A stretch of DNA of 64,000 bases, taken from positions 1-64,000 of the forward strand of contig JAKSYS010000270.1 in assembly GCA_022925895.1 (NCBI GenBank), in the 5' to 3' direction. Position numbers and translations under genes: made by a program. The stretch comes from Fragilaria crotonensis. Taxonomy: Eukaryota; Bacillariophyta; Fragilariophyceae; Fragilariales; Fragilariaceae. Below the pieces are notes generated by a model. It saw only the letters and a program-made list of their open reading frames with translations. It had not been told where the DNA came from and did not search any database. Of this stretch, positions 12,564 through 24,140 are shown in pieces (the stretch's first letter is position 1; the number at the start of each line of letters is the position of its first letter).

Positions 12564-13040
12564 CGTGAAACGATCTCCGATAGGATACAACCAGGTACAG
12601 GTACCTGGTACAAGTACCGGTAGACTACCGATAGTTTAGTGCAGGATTTTGGAGTCTGTAGTCTGTAGTCGAAAATCGAAATGTTGAACCAACACAGGAC
12701 AGAATCGAAATCTGTCTGTGCGTCGTGTTTTCTGTGTATCTTTCAGCCATGGTTCTCGCACTGACAGGTTGGGTTTGTGCACTCCAAGTTCAAGTTTCAT
12801 CCACGTAGGAATCTGTCGTATATGGAGGTGAAACACGCAGCTGACGAACGTAAGTACGCCATTGGCGGTTTTTGATCACAGGAAGCTGTGAGCTGTGAGG
12901 TGAACAGGAACCTCCACATCGAAGATCTTCCACTTGGACGTCTCACGTTTCGCTGACTAGTTCAGTGTTCACTGGACAACCGCGACGCCTATTCAGCAAC
13001 GAATCGTTCACTTCTTAAACGACAACGAGTAGCAGGCACC
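12564..13040. promoter_or_regulatory. Divergent promoter region (SF3A3 / 13041 gene)
   Basis: The 477 bases separate two start codons on opposite strands, so both promoters must lie here. The SF3A3 side contains overlapping GTACCTGGTAC palindromes (about 12596-12622). No TATA box or other defined element was identified. The regulatory role is inferred from layout only. Confidence 0.45.
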
Positions 13041-15657
13041 ATGACGGGTCGTGTAGTTTTATTGTTGTTGGTCGCTCTTGCTGGCCAGTATGCAGACGCA
13101 TTTACTCCAGGATCTTTTCAGAGAAGCTCTATCATCAGACCCCAGACGTTTCTGAGAATGGCCACACCCGATGAGTATGACTTATCCATTCCGTACGATG
13201 CTGCCGCACGCAAAGCCTATGATGAATGGCGTGCTCAGTACAACAAAGGCGAATTCGACGACGCTCGTTACGCAAGTTTCAAGGCAAACTATGAGGCTAT
13301 TACGATCGCTAATGTTAGTGCGAAAAAATCATCTAGGGACTCCGGTGCAGACGCTCCTCGTTTGCTGACGTTGAACGAGTTTGGTGATTACACTGCAGAA
13401 GAGTACGAGGCAATGCAAGCGGCTAGCACTGAGTCCACTGGGTCTGGTGACGTACTTGGGAAGGCCTTTCAAGCCGCTCAGTCTCAGGCTGGTGCTGCAA
13501 GTGCCCTCTTGGAAGCCGCCGATGCTCTTGCGGAAGAAGAAGAAGTAAGTGGCAACTTTGAAAACAGTACATGTTTTTTTCCTAACTAGCATCTAAATGA
13601 TTGCTCTTTGAGAACAGAAGCTCGCGCGGCAGTTGGGTCTTGAGAGCATCGAGGAGTTGGAGGCTGCTGTGGATGCGCTTGAAGGTATTGACGAAGAAGG
13701 GGTTCAGGAAACAGACAATCTTGCCCGTGAGGCCCGTATCCGTTCTGCTTACTTAGAGTGGTGCAAATCGAACGGAAAGGAGCCTGACGAATCGAGGTTC
13801 CCAACCTTTTCCAGTAACTTTTTGACGATGGAAAAGTTTGCCGCGTCCAATGGAAAGGAAATGGTGCTGAACAAGTACGCGGACTGCACGCAAGAGGAAT
13901 ACCTAGCATTGGTGAGTGCTCCAGCCCCAGCTCCTGCTCCGGCTGCCAAGGCCTTGATGGAAAGTGCGGTATCCGGAGATGTCGCCGGGGATGCGGATGT
14001 CATGGCCGCACTTCAGGCCGTTGCGGATGCAGAGGCGGCGGCAAATGCTGCCGTAAATGTTGGTCCCTCGGAGACGGATGATGTAAGTGTTGATGATATT
14101 TCTAGCTATCCTTCTTTTGCTTTTTGCTAACACTTTTCAATGCAGTTGAAACAAGCGGCTGATGCCAAGGCCGCCGCAGCTGCGCAAGCCAAACTCGAAC
14201 TGGCGGAGAAAAAGAAAGCCGAGATTGCGGCACGTGCTGCACTTGCATCCTTGTCACAAGAAGAGCAAAGAGAGCGTTCTGAGAAGGAGCGTAAGGAACG
14301 ACAGATTGCCCAAGAAAAGGCAGCAGAGGAGCTTCGCAAAGCCAACGAGGCCGCTGCTATCGCAGTTGTACGTCATCTGAGATCGAATGAGACACGCATG
14401 CAAGACTCGAACCTTGTGACTCATGTTTTCCTTTTCGTGACAGGTGAAAGAACAGGAAGCGAACGAAGCTGCTCAAGTAGCTAAACGCAAACAGTTCGAG
14501 CTCGCTGCAGCTGAGCAAGCTCGACAGCAAGCTCGTGAATGGGAAGAGAGGCAAGAAAAGTTAAGGGCGCGTAGTGCGCCCGCGCCGAAGCCCAAACCGA
14601 AGCCAAAGCCTAAAAGCATTTTCCAGGCTTTTGTGCCTACACCTACTCCCAAGGAACCAGTGAAAAAATCGAAAGGACTGGAACTCGAAATCGACCTCTC
14701 AAGTGTTTTCAAGGCTCCTGAGCCAGTCAAGAAGGTCACTCCGGCTCCAGCTCCTGCTTTCAATTTTTTTGGTGCTCTCAAGGCGGAAACTAAGGTGGCG
14801 CCTAAGCCGGCACCAAAGGCAGTGTCAACCCCACCACCAAAAGTGGCGCCAACACCAGCACCAAAGGAGATCGGTTTCAGTTTCTTCAGCAGTCCTGCCC
14901 CTAAGGTGTCTCCGAAGGCCGCTCCAACCCCTCCTCCACTTCCTGTGGCAAAGGTTGCGCCAAGCCGGTCGCCAAGGTGACGCAAAAGCAGGCTCCCAAA
15001 TCTGTAGCGAAGAGTGATCCCGCACCTTTGTTCTCATTCTTTGGCAGTCCTGTCTCGGCGCCTGCACCGAAGGTTGCTCCTGCCCCAGCACCAAAGCCGT
15101 CGCCGAAGCCATTTTCCTTCCTTGGAAGCACTACAAAAGCTGCACCAGTCGCGCCTAAGGCCGCTCCAACCCCAGTCCCAACACCTAAAGCAGCACCGAC
15201 ACCACAACCTTTTTCTTTCTTCGGAAGCCCGAAACCCGTCCCGGCACCCAAGGTGGTACCTCCACCTGCCCCAGCTCCCAAGCCAGCCTTCTCCTTCTTT
15301 GGCAGTTCACCTAGCCCGCCTGCAAGCACAACTGTAAAGAAAGCACCCGCCACCGTAAGTTCTTCCAAGAAGGCTCCGCCGACGACAGTTCGTCGTTCGG
15401 GGACAATTGCACTCAAGAAGGCTGATCCGAAGAGTGAAGGAGGATTCTCCTTCTTCGGAGGTGGCGGTGCCAAAACCGACAACATTCCCGTGCTTTCGAA
15501 GTTCAAGCAAAACAAGGACGGCTCGCTGACGGGAATTGTTAGCAATGCCAGTGGATTCAGAACTGGAACGAAAATCACCACGTCGCCTGTGCGGATGGGA
15601 GCCAAGGCGGGACAAGTGGTTACCACTGAATCTGGCAGTAAATATCGTCTCGAATAG
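13041..15657 (+). CDS. Plastid-targeted protein with I29-like domains and spaced FSFFG motifs
   Basis: No named family recognised. Four exons (13041-13544, 13618-14082, 14146-14367, 14444-15657), all junctions phase 0. The N-terminus has a hydrophobic signal ending ADA-FTPGS, the diatom plastid bipartite pattern with Phe at +1, so plastid import is likely. Two copies of a cathepsin-propeptide-like (I29) fold follow: AYDEWRAQYNK..LLTLNEFGDYTAEEY and AYLEWCKSNGK..MVLNKYADCTQEEY, with no protease domain. A K/E/A coiled coil leads into a disordered A/P/K region with seven FSFFG-type motifs at nt 14759, 14876, 15031, 15112, 15211, 15289 and 15445, about 26-52 residues apart. The C-terminus is a compact domain (GSLTGIVSNASGFRTGTKIT). 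At about 14961-14965 the frame slips by one base (gccaagccgg, where one more A restores K-P-V-A-K), possibly a sequence error. It could be a structural or scaffolding protein; function unproven. Confidence 0.75.
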
Positions 15658-15839
15658 ACTGGAAGTATTTCATGTGGATCAAAGCTAAAGCCATTTATGC
15701 CGTATGAAGTACGCATGATGACGTGTGTCTATGACTGTCATTGAACTTTACATGGACAAGATTATTAAGTTCTAGAGGAGCAGATAAACTGCGATAAAAT
15801 AGTAGCCTTCCCCATCATTCCCCAGGCATAGGTGCACTT

Positions 15840-17711
15840 TCACTTGGAATTCAAGTCCGAAGCTATGGACCTCTCCAGAAGGATCGTCTTCTTCGATTTC
15901 CGACCGATGATGTCACACTCTTGGGGCGAGGACGACGTTCGAGAGGTGTGCTCCACAGCTGCGGTGGAATCTGAATGAATGCCAAGAGTCGTATCACTTC
16001 CATTGTCTTCCGATCCTCGCAGACGCTCACTAGTAGTAAGCTGCGGCGTGCGACACTGCGCTCCCCGCGAGCCCTTGCCCCGCTGCGAGACAGGAAAGCT
16101 CCTCCTTTTGGTGCCGACATCAGGATTGCCTGCATGACTTCCAACGCGGCCGCCACCTCGACCTGATCTAATGGAGCTTGGAGCCGTTGGTGGCGGTGCT
16201 TTCGCTCCATTGCTACCTGGATGTGGTCGGAATGGGTATCTAGCGTCGTAAGGTGAAGGGCAGGTGACACCATGTCGAAAAGCGGAGTGCGAGTGATAGT
16301 GAGGAGCGCTAGAGGAGGGGTCTTCTTGGTGATGTACCATCGTGATGGGATAATGCCAGCCATAAGAACCTCCTCGATACATGTCATAGTATTGATGGCT
16401 AGGTCTGGAATACTCGTCTTTCGTGTGATAGCGCCATTGTTGGTAAACCTCAGGTGTATCAGGTCGCTTATTTTCACCGCTGCCATCGGATCTGGAAGCA
16501 GCAAGGGAGGGGACGTGTAAGAGCTCGGCAGGGTAGCCAGGTGATCTTGAAGTTTCCGTAGGCCGGTTGTCTGAAAGTGATTTCCCTGTTTCGTCCTTAG
16601 GTGAAACAGAGGACATTTGCACCTCATAGGTAGTACTTGACTCATCCCTCACGAAATGCTAACACGAAAAAGAAAGCGGTTAGCCTGGATCTACCATAGT
16701 AGGAATCCCATCAGCAACTCAAACAACACTTACTGGGTGAGCGTAGGCGCCTGCATCGGGACCATCTTTAATCTCTTCGAATCCCCATGCACGAACATTC
16801 CAGAGGAAAGCGTCTATCGATCCACCATTGCTCCCGTCCTCTTCCTCTTGGCAGAGCTGAGGAAAGTACCTTGGCAGTACGTCCCTGCGAAGAGCGTCCC
16901 AGCGAACAACTCTCCAAGCGTGTCCAGACTGAACCCATTGCAGCACTGACCCATTTCCATCGAACTGAGAAAGTACTTTGAAAAGAACATCCGGGAAGTT
17001 AGGAACCGCTTGATATTGTGAGGCCTCTGTTTGAACGGCGTGACGACTGAGTTTAGGAACATCGCCAGCCGATTGCACTTGTCCATAATGTAAATCGAAG
17101 CATTCTGATCGTGAAGGATGAGTTGTCGGTGTTGCTGAAGTGGTCACCACAGATTGGTTATCATTGTTCAATGATTCTACAGAGCTGACTGGACTTGTCA
17201 GCCTTTCAGGAGGCGCATCACCTCGTTGAGTTGGCAACCAACAACGATTTCGTCGCAGCACGTCGAGGTGCTTCTTCCTTTTCTTGTTCGAATCCCAGCC
17301 TGAAACGAAGGGAGATCCAGCGCTAGATTCAGATGTTACGGAGAACGCCTCTCTATGAGCAGATGTTGGGGATTCCCGATCATCCTTGTTTGCCATACGA
17401 ATAGCATCTATTTCTTCTACCTCGTTATCAGATCTCTCCCTCTTGGCTCGCTCGTTGAGCACCCGAATGTCACGAGGTTCTTGGTTTGAATCGAAGCGGT
17501 GGTTCATATTGTAATGAGGGTATGGTGCAGGTGCAAAGGACGCATCTCCGTTCGGGGAGTAGCCTGCCTCCCATCTATTTGAGGTATACGCACCAATCGA
17601 AACTCTGTAGTCTTGCTGAATGGGATGCCTCGGAGCGTCCATTGGACGCAACATTTCATGAGCAGCATCACTATGCACTCCACCGAGTTCAGATTCAGGT
17701 CGATGCGGCAT
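15840..17711 (-). CDS. Heat-shock-factor-type DNA-binding protein
   Basis: Nuclear transcription factor with one HSF DNA-binding domain. Two exons: 17711-16734 (326 codons) and 16658-15840 (272 residues plus stop), total 598 residues, phase 0. The domain lies in mid-protein at about 239-331: FPDVLFKVLSQF, VLQWVQSGHAWRVVRWDAL, VLPRYF, then IDAFLWNVRAWGF and GAYAHP-HFVRD. The intron splits the HP|HF motif near the domain end. Flanking regions are low complexity, rich in S, P, R, H and Y, with an acidic-basic patch ERAKRERSDNEVEEID upstream. No clear HR-A/B oligomerisation coiled coil follows the domain, unlike canonical HSF1. HSF genes are strongly expanded in diatoms (established knowledge). 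Targets are unknown. Confidence 0.88.
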
Positions 17712-20690
17712 CCTCTCGATCGTCGGTGTCAGTCAAGGAATCACACCGCTCGCCTATTTCCCACCACAAGTTACGACTATCTCGATGTCAAAGATGGGGT
17801 GAAGTCCAATGTACCTCAACACAAGTACCCAAAGGTCGCCGCTAGATCTGAAAGTGATTTGGTGGACAGTATGAGCTTGAAATATCAAATAGATCCCTCG
17901 TCAGGTCCAGTGTTCCTCTAAGAAGGTAGAGGTGCTCCAAAACAAGTTTACGTTACGAATTGTATAGGGCGTTGTGCTCCTCTGACGATTGATCCAATAT
18001 ATCCGGTGTTTAGAGGTAAGTGTATAGGTTTCCCTCCAATGGGTTATCGAATTAACGTCTCTAGTCGTTGGAATGCATAAAAACAAACATTGTTGAATAT
18101 CTACAAACCAATATTGACTTTTTGTCACTTTCACAGAACGGAAAATGGGATTGTGAGTCATCCGTTGCATCAGCGCGCCGTACTCCCGCGCAAAATTGTG
18201 TTCACATTTTTCAAAATGACCAATAAAATGGGATTGGCTGTTTCTCTCCGTCCTCTCCTCTCCGTCCTCCGTCCTCAATCCTCAATCAATGCTACATGTC
18301 GATACAAGCGAATAGGTGTTGTGTGATCAAGAAGTATATCTAGTTGAGGTTGTCTTGCCATGAACTTAGTGCAGATCTACCTGCTCTGATGTGTGAGTGT
18401 CGGATATGCGTGGTTGTGTAAAAGAGGCCTAATGGGTAAATCGACACAAATTCATAACCTATAATAGATGATTATTGGGAGCTTTAGTTGTACTCTGGAG
18501 TACAAGGAATGCACATTGACTACTACTACTACCTAGTAATTGTATCGAAGCGATCATCGAACTTTGCAAATGGTGCCTTGGAGTCGGAGACTGTTTTGAA
18601 GTTAAGAGTACCTGGGTCCAATTAGGTTTCACCAATTTGACGTCAGTGCGTACCAATCAGGACCTGAGCGGAGTATACACTGCAGTACAAGGATTTTCCC
18701 GAGAGTCATACAATTAAAGTATACTTTCCGACCTGCCCTAAGGTCCAGTTGTGCGTACGTTCTGGTACAAACGACACGTAGGAACAAGGGCAAACGTCGA
18801 AAATCATACACTTAGTTGTATAACTTTCCGCGCGGCCCTAATCCAATTCACGTCCTTGTTTTGACGAGCGTTGACAGTTAAAGAATGGTTATTCCCCTGT
18901 ACTTACTACAACATTTTGAATTTCGCGCACTAATCGAGATTGTACGACAGTACTCGAAGTACAGTACATAAGAAAAATGAACGACTATAGAGCAGTACTA
19001 CAGTAGTACAGTACCTATACATCCAGCGTCGTGTCGTGGCAGTTTGTGTTGAACTAAGACGACAACTATGCATGCTGAGAAATATTAAATAATAGCAAGT
19101 CTATTTTACCTGCTACCACTGTGCCTAAGATGAAGGTATTTGACTCACATGGATAGGCACAACACTCCTGTGGGATCTGCAACCATTTTTCATTAGGTGA
19201 CATCATGACAATGGCAAATTAAAGTATTGCTACTCTGATGAGTCGATAACTTTTCCAAAAGAAAGACACATGAATTGCCAGCAGTTTTGGTGACTCCTAC
19301 TAGGGGATGTTGGTCATGATCAGAAACGTCTTGATGTGACAGCTTCTGTACTTTCACCTCGTACTGCATTGTATGAGGACATCAGTAGTACTACTAGACC
19401 TCCGTTAATTACTGGCGCATTTCGCATTTTGAGGCCTCTGCTTGGGTGTGATTGTAGTGCCCGTGTGTCCCTTGATTTTGATGTTTCCAAAGCTTGCACC
19501 ATTGTTCCCAACATATGAGTTGGATTAAATTTGCCTGCCACGCCAAGCTAGTATATTGATTGCTTGAGGTTATCATTGCCATATCATTGAGGGGATGAGT
19601 TGTAGCATTGCTGGTGTTGACTCCAGCCCATGCTAAATCTCCTCCAAAATAATGGAGCCCATCCAATCCTGTTTTGTTGTATGATTATGTGTTGCACTGT
19701 GGGGTGATAGTTCTCACATACCAGTTCAGGAGCAGAACCAGCACTGGCATAACCCATCCAACACTAGAGCAGCAGCACAAAGCAGCAGAAAGGTGTTTGG
19801 CTGAAGAAAGAAATTGCAAGTTAAGTCCAGTCAAGAACTGATTGTGTCATTCTATGCAATTGCTAAGCTCAGCACATCATATAGTAGCTAGTACTAGTAC
19901 TAGTACTAGTAGCCTAATGCTGAGGCTAGAAGTGATGCTTGTGCATTTTTGAGTGGATGACCTGGACAAAAAGATTCACTTGTGATTTCTGCCATCACAT
20001 TTGTTTGCTTGATCAGGAATTGACCACATGAGTAGTCCGGGCCACTAAAGTCTGGTGAATTATTATACTAGAATGAGCCTCCCAGTTGATCAATTTAAGG
20101 GAAGATAGATTACATGCATTCTTTTGTCAAATGTTTTGGCAAATGCCCCATGAACAGAAGTTTGTGAATCCACCAGTGATGGTCCAATTGGGAGGAATTA
20201 ATGGACTCTAGCTAAAGGAAACATGAGAACAATCCCACAGAGTTGTGAATTGCTGGTAATACTCTGCTGAGAGTGTATCTGGACTCTGGAGTACAAGTTG
20301 TAAGTACTGTACTGCTAGAGCCAAAAGCACTACTGTACTACGGAATGTATTACTGAATTAAATACGGAATGTACTTAGTACTATGAAATTGAGTAGTACT
20401 GTACTGAATTTACTACGGAAATCACGGGCGTACCGAATTACGCAGTGATGTACGTAATCTACTTGTACTGTACCTGGTACTCGGAGTACAATGTATTGCA
20501 CATTGCACTACGTAATGCAGTACTCGAGTATTAGTACTATGTAATGTCCTACGTAATGCCCTATGTAAAGCGATACACACATTCCTGTCTTATTGATACT
20601 TCATGGTTGTTGTTTCAATATAACTAACATTGGATAACTACATTTCCTGATACCATTTACGTACCTTTTCAGAGTCATACCTTAGGTGTA
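17712..20690. other. Gene-poor spacer between HSF gene and transposon
   Basis: Roughly 3 kb without a supported gene; open frames are short and lack recognisable domains. Content: the presumed HSF promoter; one foldback-arm copy (18621-18646); AT-rich sequence at 19080-20280 that may be decayed mobile DNA; and dense GTAC/TACTGTAC words at 18940-19020 and 20280-20560. It ends at the TA target site (20689-20690) of the transposon. Confidence 0.5.
18621..18646 (+). repeat. Solo copy of foldback-element arm
   Basis: These 26 bases are identical to the core of the left arm of the foldback element at 24141-24174, including ATTAGGTTTCACCAATTTGA and the following CGTCAG (so TGACGTCA is present). No matching inverted arm was found nearby, so this is a solo or truncated copy. 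Confidence 0.7.
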
Positions 20691-23600
20691 TGGCTGGATT
20701 CACGAACAGGATTCGCGAGGTAGAGCTCTACGTACTAGTACCACGATTTTTTTAATGCGTGCGCATCGAAAATAGATTTATGCGTCGAATCACTTGCTTC
20801 TCAACCCCATTGACCTTGACAGTCCATACCTTCACCAATTCTTGATATTCCGTGGAGCTTCTTGAAGATATTTCATCTCCTTGTTCATCATGGTGAAAAC
20901 ACGCTGAAGCTCCACAGAAATCGGATCAGGTATCAGTTCGTTAGAAGTAGTTTCAACGCTGTTTTGCAAGATTCACGACTTCATGAAGTTTGGTGGCAAG
21001 CGGACACATTGCTGGATGAAATCAATACAAGGTGCCAGCTTCAAGATGATTTGAAGGTGAAAAAGTCAGAGCTTCTACGTGTTGTGGGAAAGGAGTACCA
21101 TGAGAAGTCCATTGAGGGTAACATCTTTGTCGGTGGTGGCGGCGAACAACTGAAGCTTTTTCGACACGACTTCAAAGCAAGGGAAGACGGAAAGCAACAG
21201 AAGTACAATTTCTTTCAGGTTTCTGTAAAGGATGTCCCCCAATCCTACCCGACCGCATCCAATTCAGTAGCTTGGAAAGAGCAAAATGCCTCACACCCCG
21301 CTGCCTCCAAGGACTCGTCAACATGTTGACTTCACCACATCATCCTCCTCGCAATTTTTTTTCGGCTGTTCCTGGACCTGTGAATACTAAGAAGCGTAAG
21401 CTTGCTTCTGACCAAGCAAACGAAACTCAGATAGAGGAAACAACCCCTACTAGTTCCTTGTTGATCCTCACCGCTCAAGAACCGTCGCTGCAATTATCCT
21501 CGTATTGGGAATCTGGCGATTCCAGAAAGCTCTTCGCACCAAAGTTGTATTATGGCACTGATTGCGATGTTCGGAAAGCTGTCATGGATCGAATTGAAAA
21601 ATTGGAGATGGTTAACAGTATTGCTGCAGATTGGAGGACACTTGTAGATGGTGGCGATCAAGAGGATTTGTGTTCAGAACACGACATCTTTATGATCAGG
21701 CATCGGAGCATGTACCTTGCATGTGCCTTGCGAAAATTTGTCGACGAGGCGAGCAAAACATCGAGGTGGACATGGCAGCAATGTATCGAGTACTCAATTG
21801 GATTGATGAATGATGTCGGGTTGGCTACTCCCATTGGCGACCACTGGCAAGGTGGCACAGACGACTGGCCTACAGCCCGAAAGGCACCTTTATCAAATCA
21901 CCTGTACCCAAAAATTGCTTGCCACCGTTCTTTATCGAGAATCCAGACGCAATGGATGCTTTCAGGAAACATGGAGTAAGCATTCTGAAAGAACTGTCGG
22001 TGGAAAGAATGCACGTACGTGCTTGAAACATTGATTCCAACGATGATGGCAAGAGTTGAGCGAGGCATCGAGGAGACTTCTGACAATTCGCAAGAAAATG
22101 ACCTTGTTACACCGCCAGTGCTGGAGCTATCGCAAGAGACGAAGAGCTTCCTTCAAAGTTACCGTTTATCTAAGATATCCATTGCCACAGTTGTTCGATG
22201 GATGCATGCCACGGGTTTCAGATACAAAAACCGCAGCAAGCATTATTTTGTTGATGGACACGAGAAGGCGGAAACACTTGCTTATCGGCCTGTCTTCACA
22301 AAGCGATACATCGCTCATGAAGTTCAAGCTCATCGGTGGGTTCAGCTTAGTCTTGTAGCTTCTAAAATTCTAGAGGCACAAGATTCGGTTGCAAAACTGT
22401 GGCTATCATTACGTAGATCCTATCAGTAATGTTGAGATGGTGGAATATCACGTTGACGCCATTTCGAGTGAAGCAGTGGCGGATATAGTAGGGACGGCGT
22501 TCTTTGGAGCACACTTAAGCATACGACGGGACACAAGCAAGCCAATAGTCATCTTTGTCGGGCAGGACGAGGCCATCTTTAAGCAGTTCTCGTTTCTTTC
22601 AAAGATGTGGACAGGTCCCAAAGGCGAGCGTCCTCTCCTCCCCAAGGATGAAGGAGCGGGGTGATGATATCATCATTTATCTGCAGGGAATATGGTTTGA
22701 TCCAAGAATTAGATCAAAACACACTAGACTCGGTGAACGAGATACGGCAAGGAACGAGATATGCCGATGAAGAAGCAGCAATGGAAGTCTTAGGCTCTTC
22801 CCTTAAGCCCCTTCTATTAGCTGGCAAGTCGCCATTCCTAACATACTTCGACTACGGGGAAAACAAAGAGGGCTACTGGGATTATAATCACATGGTGCTA
22901 CAGTTCGAAGATGTCGTTGATTGTCTAAAGGTTATGCATCCACAGGTCCATTTTGTATTTCTATTCGATCATTCATCAGGACACGCAAAGCAGCGCCCCG
23001 ATGGTCTCAATGCAGCTAAAATGAATAGATCATTTGGTGGAAAATGCCCAGTCATGCACCCGACTGTCATTGAAAGGGAATCCGGCTTCCTCGGTCCATA
23101 TGCACGTATCCTGGAGCCCGGCCAAACTCAGCGATTGACATTTACCGAAGTTGATGTTGGACCTTTCTGGATGATACCAAACGAACGCATTCTCAGTCGC
23201 CTTGATCAAGTCGATGGCGATCCGTCAAATGTCTCAAGAAACAAATCCGAATTAATCCTCGAACTACGTCGTCAAGGCATTAACACCAAAGGAAAGAACA
23301 AAAAAGAACTGATCGCTATTTGTATCGACAAAAATATCCCGATCAATCGCGAAGTTCCTAAAATAAAGGAAGGTTGGGTGGGAAAGGCAAAGGGTTTGCT
23401 TCAGGTGTTGTGGGAGCGAGGATATATTGATATGAACAAGCTGTCAAGCTATACACTTACCGGCAGGAAGGATGAGCTCGGAAACGTGGACTTGAGCTTG
23501 AGTTTGCGCCATCTAATGGCGATGTGTTCTGATTTCTTGAACGAAGAAAGCATGATGGAGCATGTCGGAGCAAAAATTGGCGTGGAAGTCATGCTAACCC

Positions 23601-24073
23601 CAAGTGTCATGCCGAAATAGCAGGTGAAGGCGTTGAGTACATGTGGGCATGCAGCAAAGGTGCATACCGCAATCTCACCTTAAAAGAAAAGAAAGGGAAG
23701 GAAAATTTCATGGCAGGCGTTAGATATTCTTTGTCGGAGAAAGTCCTTTCAATTGAACGCATTCGAAAATTTGCGAAACAGGCTCGTCAATATCTTCTTG
23801 CTTACCACGCCATTGATAGCGGGCAAGTCAGTGCTGAAATACAGCAAGACTGTGCAAAGTATGGTCCTGTTGCATTGGAGAAACTGCTTCGGGAGTTCAA
23901 AACACATCGATGTGTAATGGACTTCGATTTCAAGTTTGTGATGAATCCAGATTAGAAACCTCGATCCATTTGCGTTTGCGTAGACTTAGTATACTTTCTA
24001 CGTCTGAACAAAAACATTGAATACTACGACCTACGTGGGGCTACCTCGTGTACCCAGAATATGCATCCAGCCA
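20691..24073 (+). mobile_element. TA-target DDE DNA transposon, copy 1
   Basis: A DNA transposon of about 3.4 kb. The left end reads TGGCTGGATTCACGAACAGG, followed by a CGAGGTAG block. The right end, reverse-complemented, reads TGGCTGGATGCATATTCTGG, followed by CACGAGGTAG and CACGTAG. The inverted ends are therefore about 45 bases and imperfect. Both ends are flanked by TA (20689-20690 and 24074-24075), a TA target duplication like that of the Tc1/mariner/IS630 superfamily. The interior carries a broken DDE transposase on the plus strand. A related element lies in inverse orientation at about 26263-29729 and a non-autonomous relative at 46810-48666. Superfamily assignment rests on TSD and catalytic motifs and is inference. 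Confidence 0.82.
20862..23955 (+). pseudogene. DDE transposase, frame-broken (copy 1)
   Basis: Transposase of the element at 20691-24073, now spread over about six frame segments (roughly 20862-21329, 21290-21979, 22019-22400, 22389-22664, 22661-23610 and 23600-23955). Catalytic residues can be placed: first D in GQDEAIFKQF (codon 22566), second D in FVFLFDHSSGH (codon 22967), E in GEGVEYMW (codon 23635). D2 to E spans about 220 residues, far more than the 34-39 usual in Tc1/mariner. A SAP-like helix pair (ELRRQGINTKGKNKKELIAI) and a second block (KGLLQVLWERG) fill the gap. The P-K-x-H-x-E context resembles a DDE family seen in fungi and cnidarians with PKFHCELNPIE. The breaks make it inactive as read; some may be sequence errors. 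Confidence 0.78.
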
Positions 24074-24093
24074 TATGATTTCCTCCACCGCTT

Positions 24094-24137
24094 ATCAGGA
24101 CGCTCTCAGTATGTTACTGTCTTACTGTAGTACTGTA
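24094..24137 (+). repeat. 44-bp direct repeat, copy A
   Basis: ATCAGGACGCTCTCAGTATG and the following 24 bases recur at 24407-24450 with only two mismatches. This copy lies between the right end of the transposon and the left arm of the foldback element; the other copy lies inside the foldback element. Confidence 0.85.
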
Positions 24138-24140
24138 GGT

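Noticed and set aside
17613-18326. Several 75-125-residue open frames upstream of the HSF gene
   Set aside because: No domain, repeat or codon pattern supports them; they overlap the presumed HSF promoter.
19320-19666. Minus-strand frames with THMLGTMVQALE and DGLHYFGGDLAWAG
   Set aside because: Considered as transposase debris, but no catalytic motif or family pattern could be recognised.
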